64,000 nt of DNA, from positions 240,082 to 304,081 of the forward strand of contig NZ_JDTH01000002.1 of NCBI RefSeq assembly GCF_000710615.1, in the 5' to 3' direction. The position numbers were made by a program, and so were the translations under genes. Shown here one piece after another: positions 17,433-26,468 of the stretch (position 1 is its first letter; each line of letters opens with the position of its first letter). The notes under the pieces were generated by a model. The model saw only the letters and a list, made by a program, of their open reading frames with translations, did not search any database and was not told the origin of the DNA. Source of the stretch: Haladaptatus cibarius D43 (GTDB lineage Archaea > Halobacteriota > Halobacteria > Halobacteriales > Haladaptataceae).

Positions 17433-17933
17433 GTGAGCCGACTCGCCGACATTCGACGCCGAGACGACGTTCGGGAGGGAAAACGTTCGTTTTCTCTTCC
17501 CGCGGAGAACTTCGCCACAGTGGTCGAAACCATCGAATCGGGATACGACCAGTGGGTTGGCGCGGTTGTAACCGACGACGACGGTCGCGTGCTGTTGGTC
17601 GAAAACGGATGGAGCGGCGGCTGGATAATTCCGGGTGGGACGGTCGAAACGAACGAGACGCCCGCCGAGGCGGTCGTCAGGGAAATCGAGGAGGAAACCG
17701 GGGTATCGGTCGAACTCGACCGGCCGCTTTTAGTCGAACGTCAGCGATTCAGCCATGCTGACGAGGAAATCGCGGGTAACTTCGTCCTGTTCGGCGCGAC
17801 TGCGAGCGACACGGAAATCGGCGACGACCTCGGAGTGGAAGACGAAACGATTTACGAGGCGCGGTGGTTCACCGACGTTCCGGCGATGAAAATCGACTAC
17901 AGCGCGGAAATCGAGTCGTTTCGAGAGGATTGA
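17433..17933 (+). CDS. NUDIX hydrolase
   Basis: 166 residues, GTG start at 17433. The Nudix box begins [15 protein letters not shown] and continues with REIEEETGV, an exact G-x5-E-x7-REUxEExGU match near residues 67-90. The first 40 residues form an extra N-terminal helical segment common in haloarchaeal members. Substrate (a nucleoside diphosphate linked to another moiety) cannot be predicted. The gene is 38 bp after the DUF4397 gene on the same strand and converges with the thioesterase gene. Confidence 0.88.
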   Translation: MSRLADIRRRDDVREGKRSFSLPAENFATVVETIESGYDQWVGAVVTDDDGRVLLVENGWSGGWIIPGGTVETNETPAEAVVREIEEETGVSVELDRPLLVERQRFSHADEEIAGNFVLFGATASDTEIGDDLGVEDETIYEARWFTDVPAMKIDYSAEIESFRED

Positions 17934-17948
17934 CGAGGGCGACTCCGA

Positions 17949-18428
17949 TTAGTCGATTCGCTCGGCGACGGCGCGCAGTTGCTCGATTCGCTCGGTTCGG
18001 GCCGAATCGCGGAGCGCCTCCTGCGTGTCGTCGGGGCAATTCAGTTCGGGGACTGGCGTTGGCGTGCCCGACTCATCCAGCGCGACGAAGGTGAAAAACG
18101 AGGTGGTCGTTTCGCGCTCTTCGCCTTTTTTCGGGTCTTCGGCGCGGACGTTCACCTTCACGTCGATGCTAGTTCGCCCCGTGTCGAAGACGAACGCCTC
18201 CACGACGGCGACTTCGCCGAGGTCGATTGGCGAGATGAAATCGACGTGGTCCATCGACGCCGTCACGCACTGATTGCCGCAGAATCGCATCGCCGCAATC
18301 GCACCGCAGATGTCCATCCAGTGGAGCACTGCACCACCGAGTGCCCGCCCGAGGTTGTTGGTGTCGTTCGGCAGGAGCAGTTCGGTCATCTCGGTGTACG
18401 AGTCCATCAGCGTCGCGGTGTCTGCCAT
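17949..18428 (-). CDS. Hot-dog acyl-CoA thioesterase
   Basis: 159 residues. Opens LMDSYTEMTELLLPNDTNNLGRALGG, where the Asn-x-x-Gly-x-x-Leu-Gly-Gly pattern marks the YciA/BFIT acyl-CoA thioesterase group, and continues with VLHWMDICGAIAA, then VDFISPIDLGEV. It hydrolyses acyl-CoA thioesters in the cytosol, probably to control CoA pools or lipid intermediates. Length fits a single hot-dog domain. It ends 15 bp from the convergent NUDIX gene and is divergent from the Bat-type regulator. Confidence 0.88.
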   Translation of the reverse strand: MADTATLMDSYTEMTELLLPNDTNNLGRALGGAVLHWMDICGAIAAMRFCGNQCVTASMDHVDFISPIDLGEVAVVEAFVFDTGRTSIDVKVNVRAEDPKKGEERETTTSFFTFVALDESGTPTPVPELNCPDDTQEALRDSARTERIEQLRAVAERID

Positions 18429-18514
18429 GTCCGGTGATTGTCGGCAGGCCTATTTAGTTGGTCACGGTTCGGTCGGCGCGTCAGCGTTATCATCTTCGCT
18501 ACCGATTTATCAGC

Positions 18515-20116
18515 ATGAGTCGGGAGGTGGGAAACAGATTACTCTCCGACGACGCCGTCATCTCGGTCGTCGGAGACGGAGTGTATCAACTCGATGTGGA
18601 TGGCAATTTTTTGTCAACCAACGACGCCATGGTTGGGTTGACGGGATACGCCCGCGACGAACTCATCGGTTCGCCGTTTTCGCTGCTGTTCGGCGACGAG
18701 GATACAGCGCGATTCGACGCCGAAATCGAAGCCCCACTGTCGAAGGGCGACGAAATTCGAACCGTAGCTGTCTCCGTTCACACCGCAGATGGAGAGTCCG
18801 TTCCCTGTGAACTCCGATTTTCGGTCGTGCAGTCGGAGGATGGTTCAGTCGCCAAAACCGCTGGTATCGTCGGCGTCGCTCGTGACGTGTCGCAGAACGC
18901 GGAGCTAAAAGCACAACACGTCGAATTGGAACGACTACGCCGTATCAATGCCGTCATCCGAAGCATCGACCGCGCGGTCGTTCGGGCCGAAACCGCCGAC
19001 GAAATCGAGCAGTCGGTGTGTGACCGACTCGCCGATGCGGAACCGTATCTATTCGCCCTCATCGTCCGTTTCGACCCGCAGTTCGAGGAGCTAACGCCGC
19101 AGACGTGGGCAGGAGAACGCGAGGAGTACGTCGGATATCTCCGAGAGGCGAACCTCGACGTTTCCGAAGGGCCGGGTGCGAAGGCAGTCAAAACCCGAAA
19201 CATACAGGCGGTACAGGACATCGACGGGGGCGAATACGATTGGAGTGACCCGGCGTCGAAGTGTGGCTTCAAATCGCTTGCGGCGGTTCCGCTTGCCCAC
19301 GAACAAACCGTTTACGGGGTACTCGCGGTCTACTCGGACAGACCGTACGCATTCGATGAACCGGAGCGCGAACTGCTCTCGGAACTCGCAGAACTGGTCG
19401 GCTACGCGCTGTTCGCGGTGAAAACGCAGCAGGCACTCGTTGGAGAGCGAGTCATCGAACTGGAATTTCGGCTCGCGGACGAGGAGTACGTCTTTACCAC
19501 CCTCTCGGCGAAAGAGGAGTGTACCGTCCAGTTGGAAGATGCGGTACTGCGCCCGGACGATTCGCTGTTGTTGTACGTCTCGGTACAGGGTAGTGACCCA
19601 AAACAGGTAGTCGAGTTCTGTCGGGAGTTCGACGACGTGTCGCATCTCCGCGTGCTGAGCACGCGAGAGGATGAATGCTCGCTCGAAATCCGGTACGGCG
19701 AACCGATGGTTCTTCGGTCGCTCTCACACCACGGCGGCGTCATCAAATCCGCCGTCGCGGAGGATGGCGTTTCCCACGTTCAGATCGACCTGCCGGAAAC
19801 GGGGGACGTTCGCCAAATCGTCGATTTGCTCGGCGAGGTTTTCGACACCGCGGAACTCGTTTCCCGACGAACCGTCGAACGACCGGTCGAAACGCGCGCG
19901 GAGTTTCGGGATACCTTGGACGAGGGATTGACCGACCGCCAACGAACGGTTCTCGTTGCGGCCTATCGCAGCGGCTACTTCGACTGGCCCCGCGAGAGTA
20001 CCGGCGAGGAACTGGCCGAATCGCTCGACATCGCTCCGCCGACTCTGCACAAGCATCTCCGCCTCGCGGAGCAAAAACTGCTCTCGACGATTTTCGACGC
20101 CGACAACCGGGGCTAA
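18515..20116 (+). CDS. Bat-type regulator: PAS + GAF + Bat domain + HTH-10
   Basis: 533 residues. The N-terminal PAS domain (about 10-130) starts VVGDGVYQLDVDGNFLSTND; a GAF domain follows (about 145-300: DPASKCGFKSLAAVPLAHE). Next comes the bacterioopsin-activator-type beta domain (about 310-460), and the C-terminal HTH-10 shows LTDRQRTVLVAAYRSGYFDW and APPTLHKHLRLAEQKLL. Such proteins sense light, oxygen or redox and activate transcription. ATG at 18515 is preferred over an upstream frame at 18458. A winged-helix gene and a HalOD1 gene follow in the same direction, making a likely signalling block. Confidence 0.9.
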   Translation: MSREVGNRLLSDDAVISVVGDGVYQLDVDGNFLSTNDAMVGLTGYARDELIGSPFSLLFGDEDTARFDAEIEAPLSKGDEIRTVAVSVHTADGESVPCELRFSVVQSEDGSVAKTAGIVGVARDVSQNAELKAQHVELERLRRINAVIRSIDRAVVRAETADEIEQSVCDRLADAEPYLFALIVRFDPQFEELTPQTWAGEREEYVGYLREANLDVSEGPGAKAVKTRNIQAVQDIDGGEYDWSDPASKCGFKSLAAVPLAHEQTVYGVLAVYSDRPYAFDEPERELLSELAELVGYALFAVKTQQALVGERVIELEFRLADEEYVFTTLSAKEECTVQLEDAVLRPDDSLLLYVSVQGSDPKQVVEFCREFDDVSHLRVLSTREDECSLEIRYGEPMVLRSLSHHGGVIKSAVAEDGVSHVQIDLPETGDVRQIVDLLGEVFDTAELVSRRTVERPVETRAEFRDTLDEGLTDRQRTVLVAAYRSGYFDWPRESTGEELAESLDIAPPTLHKHLRLAEQKLLSTIFDADNRG

Positions 20117-20150
20117 TCGTTTAGCCCTATCGCTCAATGCCGTCCGGTGG

Positions 20151-20504
20151 ATGGTTTCTACCGTGCCATCCGACACACTCCCTGAAACCGACGCTGACGC
20201 GAATCGGCTCAAAACGACCGCTTCGTCCTCCCTGAACGGGCTTTTTAGAGCTTGTTCCGACCAGATGCGCCGAGAAACGCTGGTCGTCCTGCGGACGAAA
20301 AACGGCCCAATCTCGCTGTCCGAACTCGCACGCACGATAGACGAAGACACCGAGCAGGCACGCATGTCGCTCGTCCACGTTCATCTGCCGATGTTGGATG
20401 CACTCGGACTTGTTCACTGGAATCGAGAACGCGAATCCGTGGAATTCGCTACCGTTCCGCGAGAGTTTCGTGGCCTGCTCGCTACTATCGAACGCGAGCG
20501 ATAG
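20151..20504 (+). CDS. Small winged-helix DNA-binding protein (DUF7344-like)
   Basis: 117 residues. After a Thr/Ser/Asp-rich N-terminus comes LFRACSDQMRRETLVVLR, then SLSELARTIDE (helix-turn-helix), LVHVHLPMLDALGLVHWN and a wing VEFAT, the haloarchaeal winged-helix pattern often annotated DUF7344. It probably regulates neighbours or relays signals; it has no sensor domain itself. It is 34 bp downstream of the Bat-type regulator and is followed by a HalOD1 gene with its own promoter. Confidence 0.78.
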   Translation: MVSTVPSDTLPETDADANRLKTTASSSLNGLFRACSDQMRRETLVVLRTKNGPISLSELARTIDEDTEQARMSLVHVHLPMLDALGLVHWNRERESVEFATVPREFRGLLATIERER

Positions 20505-20531
20505 TGATATTTTTCACACAGAACCCCACTC

Positions 20532-20565
20532 CTACTTAAAGACTCAACTATTGAACGCATAGTTG
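20532..20565 (+). promoter_or_regulatory. TATA box and inverted-repeat operator before the HalOD1 gene
   Basis: CTTAAAGAC (20535-20543) resembles a haloarchaeal TATA box. Immediately after it lies the inverted repeat CAACTAT-7 nt-ATAGTTG (20545-20565), where initiation is expected. An operator in this place would usually repress. Start codon follows at 20591. Confidence 0.5.
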
Positions 20566-20590
20566 GATAGGAACTCCTGTGGTACTCCCG

Positions 20591-20896
20591 ATGAGCGTGA
20601 ACCAAACCGTGCTACGAGAAGAACCAGAACCAGTCGCCTCGGCCCAATATTCGTGGGGCGGCGAAATGACACTCGTCCATACCATCGTCGAAACACTCGC
20701 GTCGGCGACCGGACAATCCCCCGAAGACCTCCCGCCACTCCACAACGCCGTCGATGTCGATGCCCTCGAATCGATTTTCGGCCCCCGCGGAAACGGCCAG
20801 CATCGCGCCGTTACGGGCGAAATATCGTTCCTCATCGAGGAACACGAAGTCGTCGTGAAAAGCCACGGTCGCGTCCTCGTCCGCTCTGCTGAGTAA
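20591..20896 (+). CDS. HalOD1 output-domain protein
   Basis: 101 residues. The C-terminal 75 residues match the halobacterial output domain 1: LPPLHNAVDVDALESIF, then a beta hairpin ISFLIEEHEVVVKSHGRVLV. The domain is found alone or attached to sensors and is thought to act in signalling, with unknown biochemistry. ATG 20591 is taken; a GTG at 20579 is in frame. Same strand and just downstream of the Bat-type and winged-helix genes. Confidence 0.85.
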   Translation: MSVNQTVLREEPEPVASAQYSWGGEMTLVHTIVETLASATGQSPEDLPPLHNAVDVDALESIFGPRGNGQHRAVTGEISFLIEEHEVVVKSHGRVLVRSAE

Positions 20897-20975
20897 CTTG
20901 GAAATTTTGATTGTCGGGGAGTGTTGGGTACGTGTTTAGCCGTGATTGTGGATACGGAATCTGGAAGTGTCGTCT

Positions 20976-21788
20976 ATGATGAATGGAAGAAATCCGGGCA
21001 ATCTCCCGTCTGTCCTGTGTATCGTTCTGGTCAATCTACTGCTAATTCCTTTTGCGACTATCTTTGACTGGGAGAACGGTGAGTTACTGTTCGTCTACCT
21101 GATTCAAAACATACTGGTTATTGTGCTCTACAGCGGATTTATCGCGTTTGCAACGAAAGAACCCAGACTAAATGAGTACAGTCCACGAGCAGTGCTCATT
21201 CCATTCGTTTCTACGCGTTCTGGCTGGACACAGATAGTCAACTGGCTCCCGCCAATCAATTACTGAAACATTCAGTTTATAGCGTGGCCTCTCTTGTTCG
21301 GACTGGCATTTTGGCAAGTTGTTGGAACACTATTTACTGATTTGTCCGACCTTGACCCTCTGATTGAGGGAGGTCCCAATACACCCGTCGAAAGCTACGT
21401 AGATGTTGTCACTGCTGCTGCCTCTTTTGAGGCAATTATAATTGCAGTGTTGATTTTCGGACTGTTATGTGCGCTTATTTGCCGTGATTTCTTTGGACAA
21501 GAACAGTACGAACGCTTTTCAGCACCCGAACTGACAGAGATTCCAATTCGGATTGGATTGTATTGGTTTGTTACAATAATTTTCACACACGTCGTGATCA
21601 TTCTCACAGCACCCTTTTATCGCCTTTTTCGACGTACCAATGTACAGTGGATTCAGAGTCGTCGCGTTATTTTTAACGATGAAAGTTCTGCTCGAATGGG
21701 AACTCATTACGATTCAAAGGGGAGAGAACCCGAGCAAAATTGTTTACTGGTTCACACTCTTTTGGTCTGGCCCGCAAAAACCCGATGA
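20976..21788 (+). pseudogene. Broken multi-span membrane protein (DUF6498-like), in-frame TGA
   Basis: From ATG 20976 the frame runs through membrane helices (LCIVLVNLLLIPFATIFDW, ENGELLFVYLIQNIL) to TGA at 21264-21266, then continues in the same frame without another stop to 21788. Reading through, LPPINY-stop-NIQFIAWPLLFG joins smoothly with further helices (FEAIIIAVLIFGLLCALI, IGLYWFVTIIF). The arrangement resembles DUF6498 membrane proteins. The tail after about 21690 loses this character. Local GC is lower than in neighbours. Most likely a decaying gene broken by a point mutation; sequencing error is possible. Confidence 0.65.
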
Positions 21789-22051
21789 TGCTCAGACCTA
21801 ATCGTGACTCGACCCTCCCTATCGAAACAGCGCAAATTAGTCTTCGTTGTGACCTCCTCTCTCCACTCCTTTGTCACAACTCTCAATAGCGTGGCGACTG
21901 TCGCCTGTGTCACAACCGCATTCACGAATCAACACGAGTATCCCAAAAGCCAAATCCACACGTTTCTATGAAATATCATGTCCAATTGCTCTCGTGAAAA
22001 AATTGCCGCGTCACCGATAACGGTAAAAACGGAGGGTGAGTAGCGTCACTG

Positions 22052-23785
22052 ATGACCGAACAGGACCCACCGCCGTCGCTTGATGGCGAGGGGAGCGTGC
22101 GAGTCGTCGGGACTGCCCACGTTTCTGCGAAAAGCGTCGAACGAGTCGAAGAGGCCGTCGAAGAGGAACAACCGGACACGGTCGCTGTCGAACTCGATGA
22201 GGGGCGCTACCGGCAGATGCAGGGCGAGATGGCCGACGACTTAGACCCGTCTGATTTGCTCCACGGCAACACCGTCTTTCAGTTTCTCGCGTACTGGATG
22301 CTCTCGTATGTGCAGGCCCGAATGGGGGAAGAGTTCGACATTCAACCCGGCGCGGACATGAAAGCCGCCATCGAGGTGGCCGAACGAACCGGGAGCGACG
22401 TTGCGCTGGTAGACCGCGACATTCAGATGACCATCCAGCGGTTCTGGGCGCGGATGACCTTCCGCGAGAAGATGCGGATGGTCGGCAGTCTCGCCCTCGG
22501 TGTCACAGACCCGATTACCCTCGGGATAGTCGGCGGAGCGATGGCTGGCGTCTTCTTCGCCATGATTTTCGGTCTGTTCGTCGCGCCGATTCTCGGCCTC
22601 AGTGAGGCGCTAACACTCGGCGCGGGAGCGGGCGCGTTCCAACTCGTCGGTTCGCTTGCGAGCGGAACGGTTGCGGGACTCGTCCTCGGTTCCCTCGTCC
22701 TCTCGTTCGGCCTGACGAGACGGTACGAAATCGCCCTCGGCGGCGGACTTCTGCTCGGGATTACCGGCGGAATTGCGCTCGGGACAGGACTCATCGCAGC
22801 GAGCTCGGTTCCCGTCCTCGACGTGGGAATCCTCGAAACCATCGGTTCGGTTTCGATTCGCCTGTTCTCGTCCCTCGTCGTCGGCGTCGGAGCAGGACTC
22901 ATCCTCGGACTCGCCGGCGGTGTCGTCGTCGGTAGCGGTACGGTCGCGGAAGACGAGTTGGACGAGGAGTTCGACATCGAAGACCTCACCGATGGGGACG
23001 TCGTAACCGCGATGATGGAGGAGTTCCGTCGTTTCTCGCCCGGCGGGGCGGAAGCCCTCATCGACGAGCGTGACGCCTTCATCGCACACCGACTCGTTGC
23101 GCTTCGAGAGGCAGGCCACCACGTCGTCGCTGTCGTTGGCGCGGGCCACCAAGCCGGAATCGAGGGCTATCTCCGAAATCCGAGCAGCCTGCCGCCGATG
23201 GAGTCGTTGGTGGGCACCGAATCGGGACGCCGGTTTTCTTTCTTCAAAATATTCGGCTACCTCGTCACCGTCGTCTTCCTCGCCTTCTTCATCTTGTTGG
23301 CGATGGCAGGCGTTCGTAACGAGTTCCTCATCAAGGTGTTCGCCGCGTGGTTCCTGTTCAACGGCATCTTCTCGTTCTCGCTGGCGAAACTCGCGGGCGC
23401 TCACTGGGTAAGCGCCCTCGTCGGCGGGGCAATCGCGTGGCTGACGAGCATCAACCCGCTTCTCGCACCGGGGTGGTTCGCGGGTTACATGGAACTCAAA
23501 TACACCACCGTGAACGTCGCGGACATCGCCCAACTGAACGAAATCATGAGCGACGAGGAAAGCCCGCTCGCGGACATCATGTCCCGGATGCTGGACGTGC
23601 CCCTGTTCCGGCTTATCGCCGTCGTCGCCATGACGAACATCGGGAGCATGATTGCGACCTTCCTCTTTCCGTTCGTCGTCCTCCCGATTCTCGGTCCCGA
23701 AATCGGCGGCGTGGAGGAAATCACCCGACTCATGGTACAGGGCGCACAAAATAGCGCGGACATCATCTGGGAGACACTAACATGA
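22052..23785 (+). CDS. TraB/PrgY-family membrane protein
   Basis: 577 residues. The N-terminal TraB domain (about 1-250) starts VRVVGTAHVSAKSVERV, with VAVELDEGRYRQM and ALVDRDIQMTIQRFW carrying the conserved Gly-x-x-His and Glu residues. Several Gly-rich membrane spans (about 150-290) and four C-terminal ones (about 395-500 and 520-570) follow. Homologues shut down pheromone signalling in enterococci, and the fold has been compared with metalloproteases; the archaeal function is unknown. Its stop overlaps the start of an M50-type protease gene by 4 bp (ATGA), so both products probably act together at the membrane. Confidence 0.88.
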   Translation: MTEQDPPPSLDGEGSVRVVGTAHVSAKSVERVEEAVEEEQPDTVAVELDEGRYRQMQGEMADDLDPSDLLHGNTVFQFLAYWMLSYVQARMGEEFDIQPGADMKAAIEVAERTGSDVALVDRDIQMTIQRFWARMTFREKMRMVGSLALGVTDPITLGIVGGAMAGVFFAMIFGLFVAPILGLSEALTLGAGAGAFQLVGSLASGTVAGLVLGSLVLSFGLTRRYEIALGGGLLLGITGGIALGTGLIAASSVPVLDVGILETIGSVSIRLFSSLVVGVGAGLILGLAGGVVVGSGTVAEDELDEEFDIEDLTDGDVVTAMMEEFRRFSPGGAEALIDERDAFIAHRLVALREAGHHVVAVVGAGHQAGIEGYLRNPSSLPPMESLVGTESGRRFSFFKIFGYLVTVVFLAFFILLAMAGVRNEFLIKVFAAWFLFNGIFSFSLAKLAGAHWVSALVGGAIAWLTSINPLLAPGWFAGYMELKYTTVNVADIAQLNEIMSDEESPLADIMSRMLDVPLFRLIAVVAMTNIGSMIATFLFPFVVLPILGPEIGGVEEITRLMVQGAQNSADIIWETLT

Positions 23786-24423
23786 ACGTTCGATTTAGCA
23801 CACACGAAATTCGTGACCTGCTCATCGCGTGGGTCGCACTTGGTATCGCATTCGCCCTGTTTCTCCAGCCGAGTCTGGTGCAATCGTTGCTGCAACCCGG
23901 CGGCGGCGCTTCGCCCGGAACGTTCGTCAGGGCGCTCGGTATTTCGCTTCTCACGGCGGGTGTCGGATTCCTTCTGCACGAACTCGCGCACAAGGTGGTA
24001 GCAATTCGGTTCGGCCAAGTCGCGGAGTTCCGCGCCGATTACGGCATGCTGTTTCTCGCCATCGCCAGCGCGCTCGCTGGGTTCCTGTTCGCCGCGCCCG
24101 GCGCGGTGTACCACCGCGGGATGGCGACGGAGCGGGAGAACGGACTCATCGCGCTGGCTGGCCCGGTGACGAACGTCGTGCTCGGTGCCGTGTTCTTCCC
24201 GATTTACTTTTTGACACAGGATAGTAGCACGTTCATCGCCCTCGTCGGCCACCTCGGCGTGCAGATTAACTTCCTGCTCGCGGGATTCAACATGCTTCCG
24301 TGGGGGCCGCTCGACGGAAAGAAAGTCCAGAGTTGGAGTACAATCGTCTTCGTCGGAACGTTCGTTCCGTTTGCCGTTCTCGCGGTGTTCGCGCTGTTCG
24401 GCATGGGATTCCCGCGGTTCTGA
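23782..24423 (+). CDS. M50-like site-2 membrane metalloprotease
   Basis: 213 residues with about six hydrophobic segments. The zinc motif HELAH is at residues 66-70 within a membrane helix, and the second half-site NMLPWGPLDGKK is at about 170-181, the Asn-x-x-Pro-x-x-x-Leu-Asp-Gly pattern of S2P-type proteases. It would cut within membrane-spanning helices. It is translationally coupled to the TraB gene (ATGA overlap), which suggests a joint role. Smaller than many S2P enzymes and without a PDZ domain. Confidence 0.85.
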   Translation: MNVRFSTHEIRDLLIAWVALGIAFALFLQPSLVQSLLQPGGGASPGTFVRALGISLLTAGVGFLLHELAHKVVAIRFGQVAEFRADYGMLFLAIASALAGFLFAAPGAVYHRGMATERENGLIALAGPVTNVVLGAVFFPIYFLTQDSSTFIALVGHLGVQINFLLAGFNMLPWGPLDGKKVQSWSTIVFVGTFVPFAVLAVFALFGMGFPRF

Positions 24424-24485
24424 CTTTTCGCAGATCGGGATTTCAGAACGGCACACCTTTACTCACCCAGTGCGCGGATTCCACC

Positions 24486-25493
24486 ATGAGCGAGGAGGCG
24501 GAACGCGATGAGGAGAAACGCGAGGAGGAAGCGGAACTGACCTACGCGGATGCGGGTGTCGACATCGATGCCAGCGAAGCGGCGACGGCGGCCCTCGTCG
24601 GCGCAGTCTCGGACATCGACAACACGACCGACTACGCAGGCTTGCTCGACATCGGCGACCAGTATCTCGCGCTGGCGACCGACGGCGTCGGGACGAAACT
24701 GCTCGTCGCGGAAGCGTTGGGAGACTACTCGACCGTCGGCATCGACTGCATCGCCATGAACGCGAACGACCTCGTGGCGAGCGGCGTCGAACCCGTCGCC
24801 TTCGTGGACTATTTGGCAGTAGACGAACCGAGCGAGGAGTTCTCGAAACAGGTCGGCGAAGGACTGTCCGCAGGAGCAAACGAAGCGAACATGGCTCTCG
24901 TCGGCGGAGAAACCGCGGTCATGCCCGACGTGATTTCCGGCCTCGACCTCGCGGGTGCCTGCGCCGGACTCGCACCGAAAGACGCCATCTTCCCCGGGGA
25001 GGCGGAAGTCGGCGACGTGCTGGTCGGCTTCGAATCCAGCGGCGTCCACTCCAATGGCCTGACGCTGGCCCGAAAGGCGGCGACGAAAAATCACGACTAC
25101 ACGGACGACTTCCCGCTTGGCGAGGGGACTGTTGGCGAACGGCTCCTCGAACCGACGCGCCTCTACACCTATCTCCTTCCCGAACTCCGCGCACGTGACG
25201 TTCACGCTGCGGCCCACGTTACCGGCGGCGGATGGACGAACCTCCTTCGAATGGGCGACTATCGCTACGAAATCACCGACCCCTTCCCGGCACAGTCCGT
25301 TTTCGAGTTCATCCAATCGGAGGGCAACGTCTCGGACGAGGAGATGCACCGAACCTTCAACATGGGAACCGGGTTCGTCGTCGCCCTGCCCGAGTCGGAA
25401 GCCGAATCGTTGGCCGAAGAAACTGACGGGGAAATTATCGGGACGGTTTCGCAGGGCGAAACCGTCGAAATCCGTGGCCTGAGTCTGGAATAG
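24486..25493 (+). CDS. purM: Phosphoribosylformylglycinamidine cyclo-ligase (AIR synthetase)
   Basis: 335 residues. Catalyses ATP-dependent ring closure of FGAM to AIR in purine synthesis. Recognisable segments are LTYADAGVDIDA at the N-terminus, LATDGVGTKLLVA, VGIDCIAMNANDLVASG, GGETAVMPDV, GFESSGVHSNGLTLAR, AHVTGGGWTNLLRM and FNMGTGFVV, all typical of PurM. ATG at 24486 gives the standard length; the longer upstream frame overlaps the protease gene. The N-terminal Glu/Arg-rich tag is a halophile-type extension. Confidence 0.95.
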   Translation: MSEEAERDEEKREEEAELTYADAGVDIDASEAATAALVGAVSDIDNTTDYAGLLDIGDQYLALATDGVGTKLLVAEALGDYSTVGIDCIAMNANDLVASGVEPVAFVDYLAVDEPSEEFSKQVGEGLSAGANEANMALVGGETAVMPDVISGLDLAGACAGLAPKDAIFPGEAEVGDVLVGFESSGVHSNGLTLARKAATKNHDYTDDFPLGEGTVGERLLEPTRLYTYLLPELRARDVHAAAHVTGGGWTNLLRMGDYRYEITDPFPAQSVFEFIQSEGNVSDEEMHRTFNMGTGFVVALPESEAESLAEETDGEIIGTVSQGETVEIRGLSLE

Positions 25494-25569
25494 CTGATAC
25501 CGGTTTTTACCGACTTTGATGTGGCCGAACGATTCCGACTCCATCGTCGCCGAGTATATAGAAATTTTA

Positions 25570-25592
25570 TTATTGTTTTAAATCTACAATAA
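25570..25592. promoter_or_regulatory. AT-rich inverted repeat between purM and the next gene
   Basis: TTATTGT and ACAATAA flank 9 nt in a strongly AT-rich 60-bp tract (25553-25612). It could end the purM transcript or act as an operator/promoter element for the small gene at 25624. No decision possible from sequence. Confidence 0.4.
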
Positions 25593-25623
25593 CATTATAC
25601 TATTCCAACTTGTTCCGTCTCAC

Positions 25624-25824
25624 ATGGCCCTCCAAGAAGTGCACATTTCGAGAGGTCGGTGTCCGAAGGCCGACGGAACGGCGAAAAACCACACGCTCCG
25701 GACTGGTTCTGCGGTGCGAGTCGAAGGGGAGGAAGCACGGCAGATAATCTGGGCAAAATGCGAGTGTGGCTGGTGTGACATTCGGCGCGTGCAGACGGAG
25801 TCGGTCGAGTATCTGAACGACTGA
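25624..25824 (+). CDS. Small cysteine-containing haloarchaeal protein
   Basis: 66 residues. The motif WAKCECGWCDIRR gives C-x-C-x2-C, and an earlier RGRCPKAD adds a fourth cysteine, enough to hold a zinc ion. An AT-rich promoter-like tract precedes it. No known function; a small zinc-binding regulator or RNA-associated protein would be possible. Confidence 0.6.
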   Translation: MALQEVHISRGRCPKADGTAKNHTLRTGSAVRVEGEEARQIIWAKCECGWCDIRRVQTESVEYLND

Positions 25825-25865
25825 GACGCAGAAAACTTATTCTCGGTGAGAGGACATTCGGCAGT

Positions 25866-26468
25866 ATGACTGATTGGAATCGTCGTTCGATTCTCGCGGT
25901 GGTTGGCGCTGTTGTTTCGACTGCCGGGTGTGTGAGTGACCTCGGTGGAAAGACAACTACGACACCACCCCAGACTGAACCGACCCAAACCGCAACCACC
26001 ACGAAAGCGACGAGCGAAACAACAACTGAAGAAACGACGCTGGGCGACTGGTGGGTCAAAGCGTCGAAGGAACCGAATCCGGATCACTCCATTTCTCTGT
26101 GGAATCGCGGTGACGAACAGCAGACCGTCCGTGTCCGTGTCGTCAGGAGAGCGACCGACGAAACGGTTTTCGACGAGCGTTATGACATCGGGTGCGGTGG
26201 CGTTCGCCGGACGCTGTACAATCTAAAAGACGCGAATCCGGAGGGTGTCGAAGGTTTCAGTATCTGTGCCGAGTTCGTCGAATCGGCAGGAACGCGAACG
26301 ACGACCGGGAATCAGTCGGAAACGAAACAGACGACAGCCAGCGACTCGGACGCGACCGAATCACAGTCGCGGGGTTGCGTTTCGATTAGTACGAACGAAT
26401 GCTATGGCGACGTGGATCTCATTATCACCGAGGAGGGTTCCATCGACGCGACCTACGCTATCTGTTAA
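25866..26468 (+). CDS. Predicted Tat lipoprotein with Thr-rich linker, function unknown
   Basis: 200 residues. WNRRSILAVVGAVVSTAGC is a twin-arginine signal with lipobox T-A-G-C, so Cys22 would be lipidated. A Thr-rich linker (about residues 30-58) follows. The mature domain has WWVKASKEPNPDHSISLWN, a DIGCGGVRR stretch, a Ser/Thr/Gln-rich insertion (about 145-168), and a final CVSISTNECYGDVD, giving four cysteines that could form disulfides outside the cell. No family recognised. Confidence 0.75.
   Translation: MTDWNRRSILAVVGAVVSTAGCVSDLGGKTTTTPPQTEPTQTATTTKATSETTTEETTLGDWWVKASKEPNPDHSISLWNRGDEQQTVRVRVVRRATDETVFDERYDIGCGGVRRTLYNLKDANPEGVEGFSICAEFVESAGTRTTTGNQSETKQTTASDSDATESQSRGCVSISTNECYGDVDLIITEEGSIDATYAIC

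Noticed and set aside
21264-21266. TGA as selenocysteine or a recoded codon
   Set aside because: No SECIS-like element or selenocysteine machinery is known in haloarchaea, and the position has no redox context.
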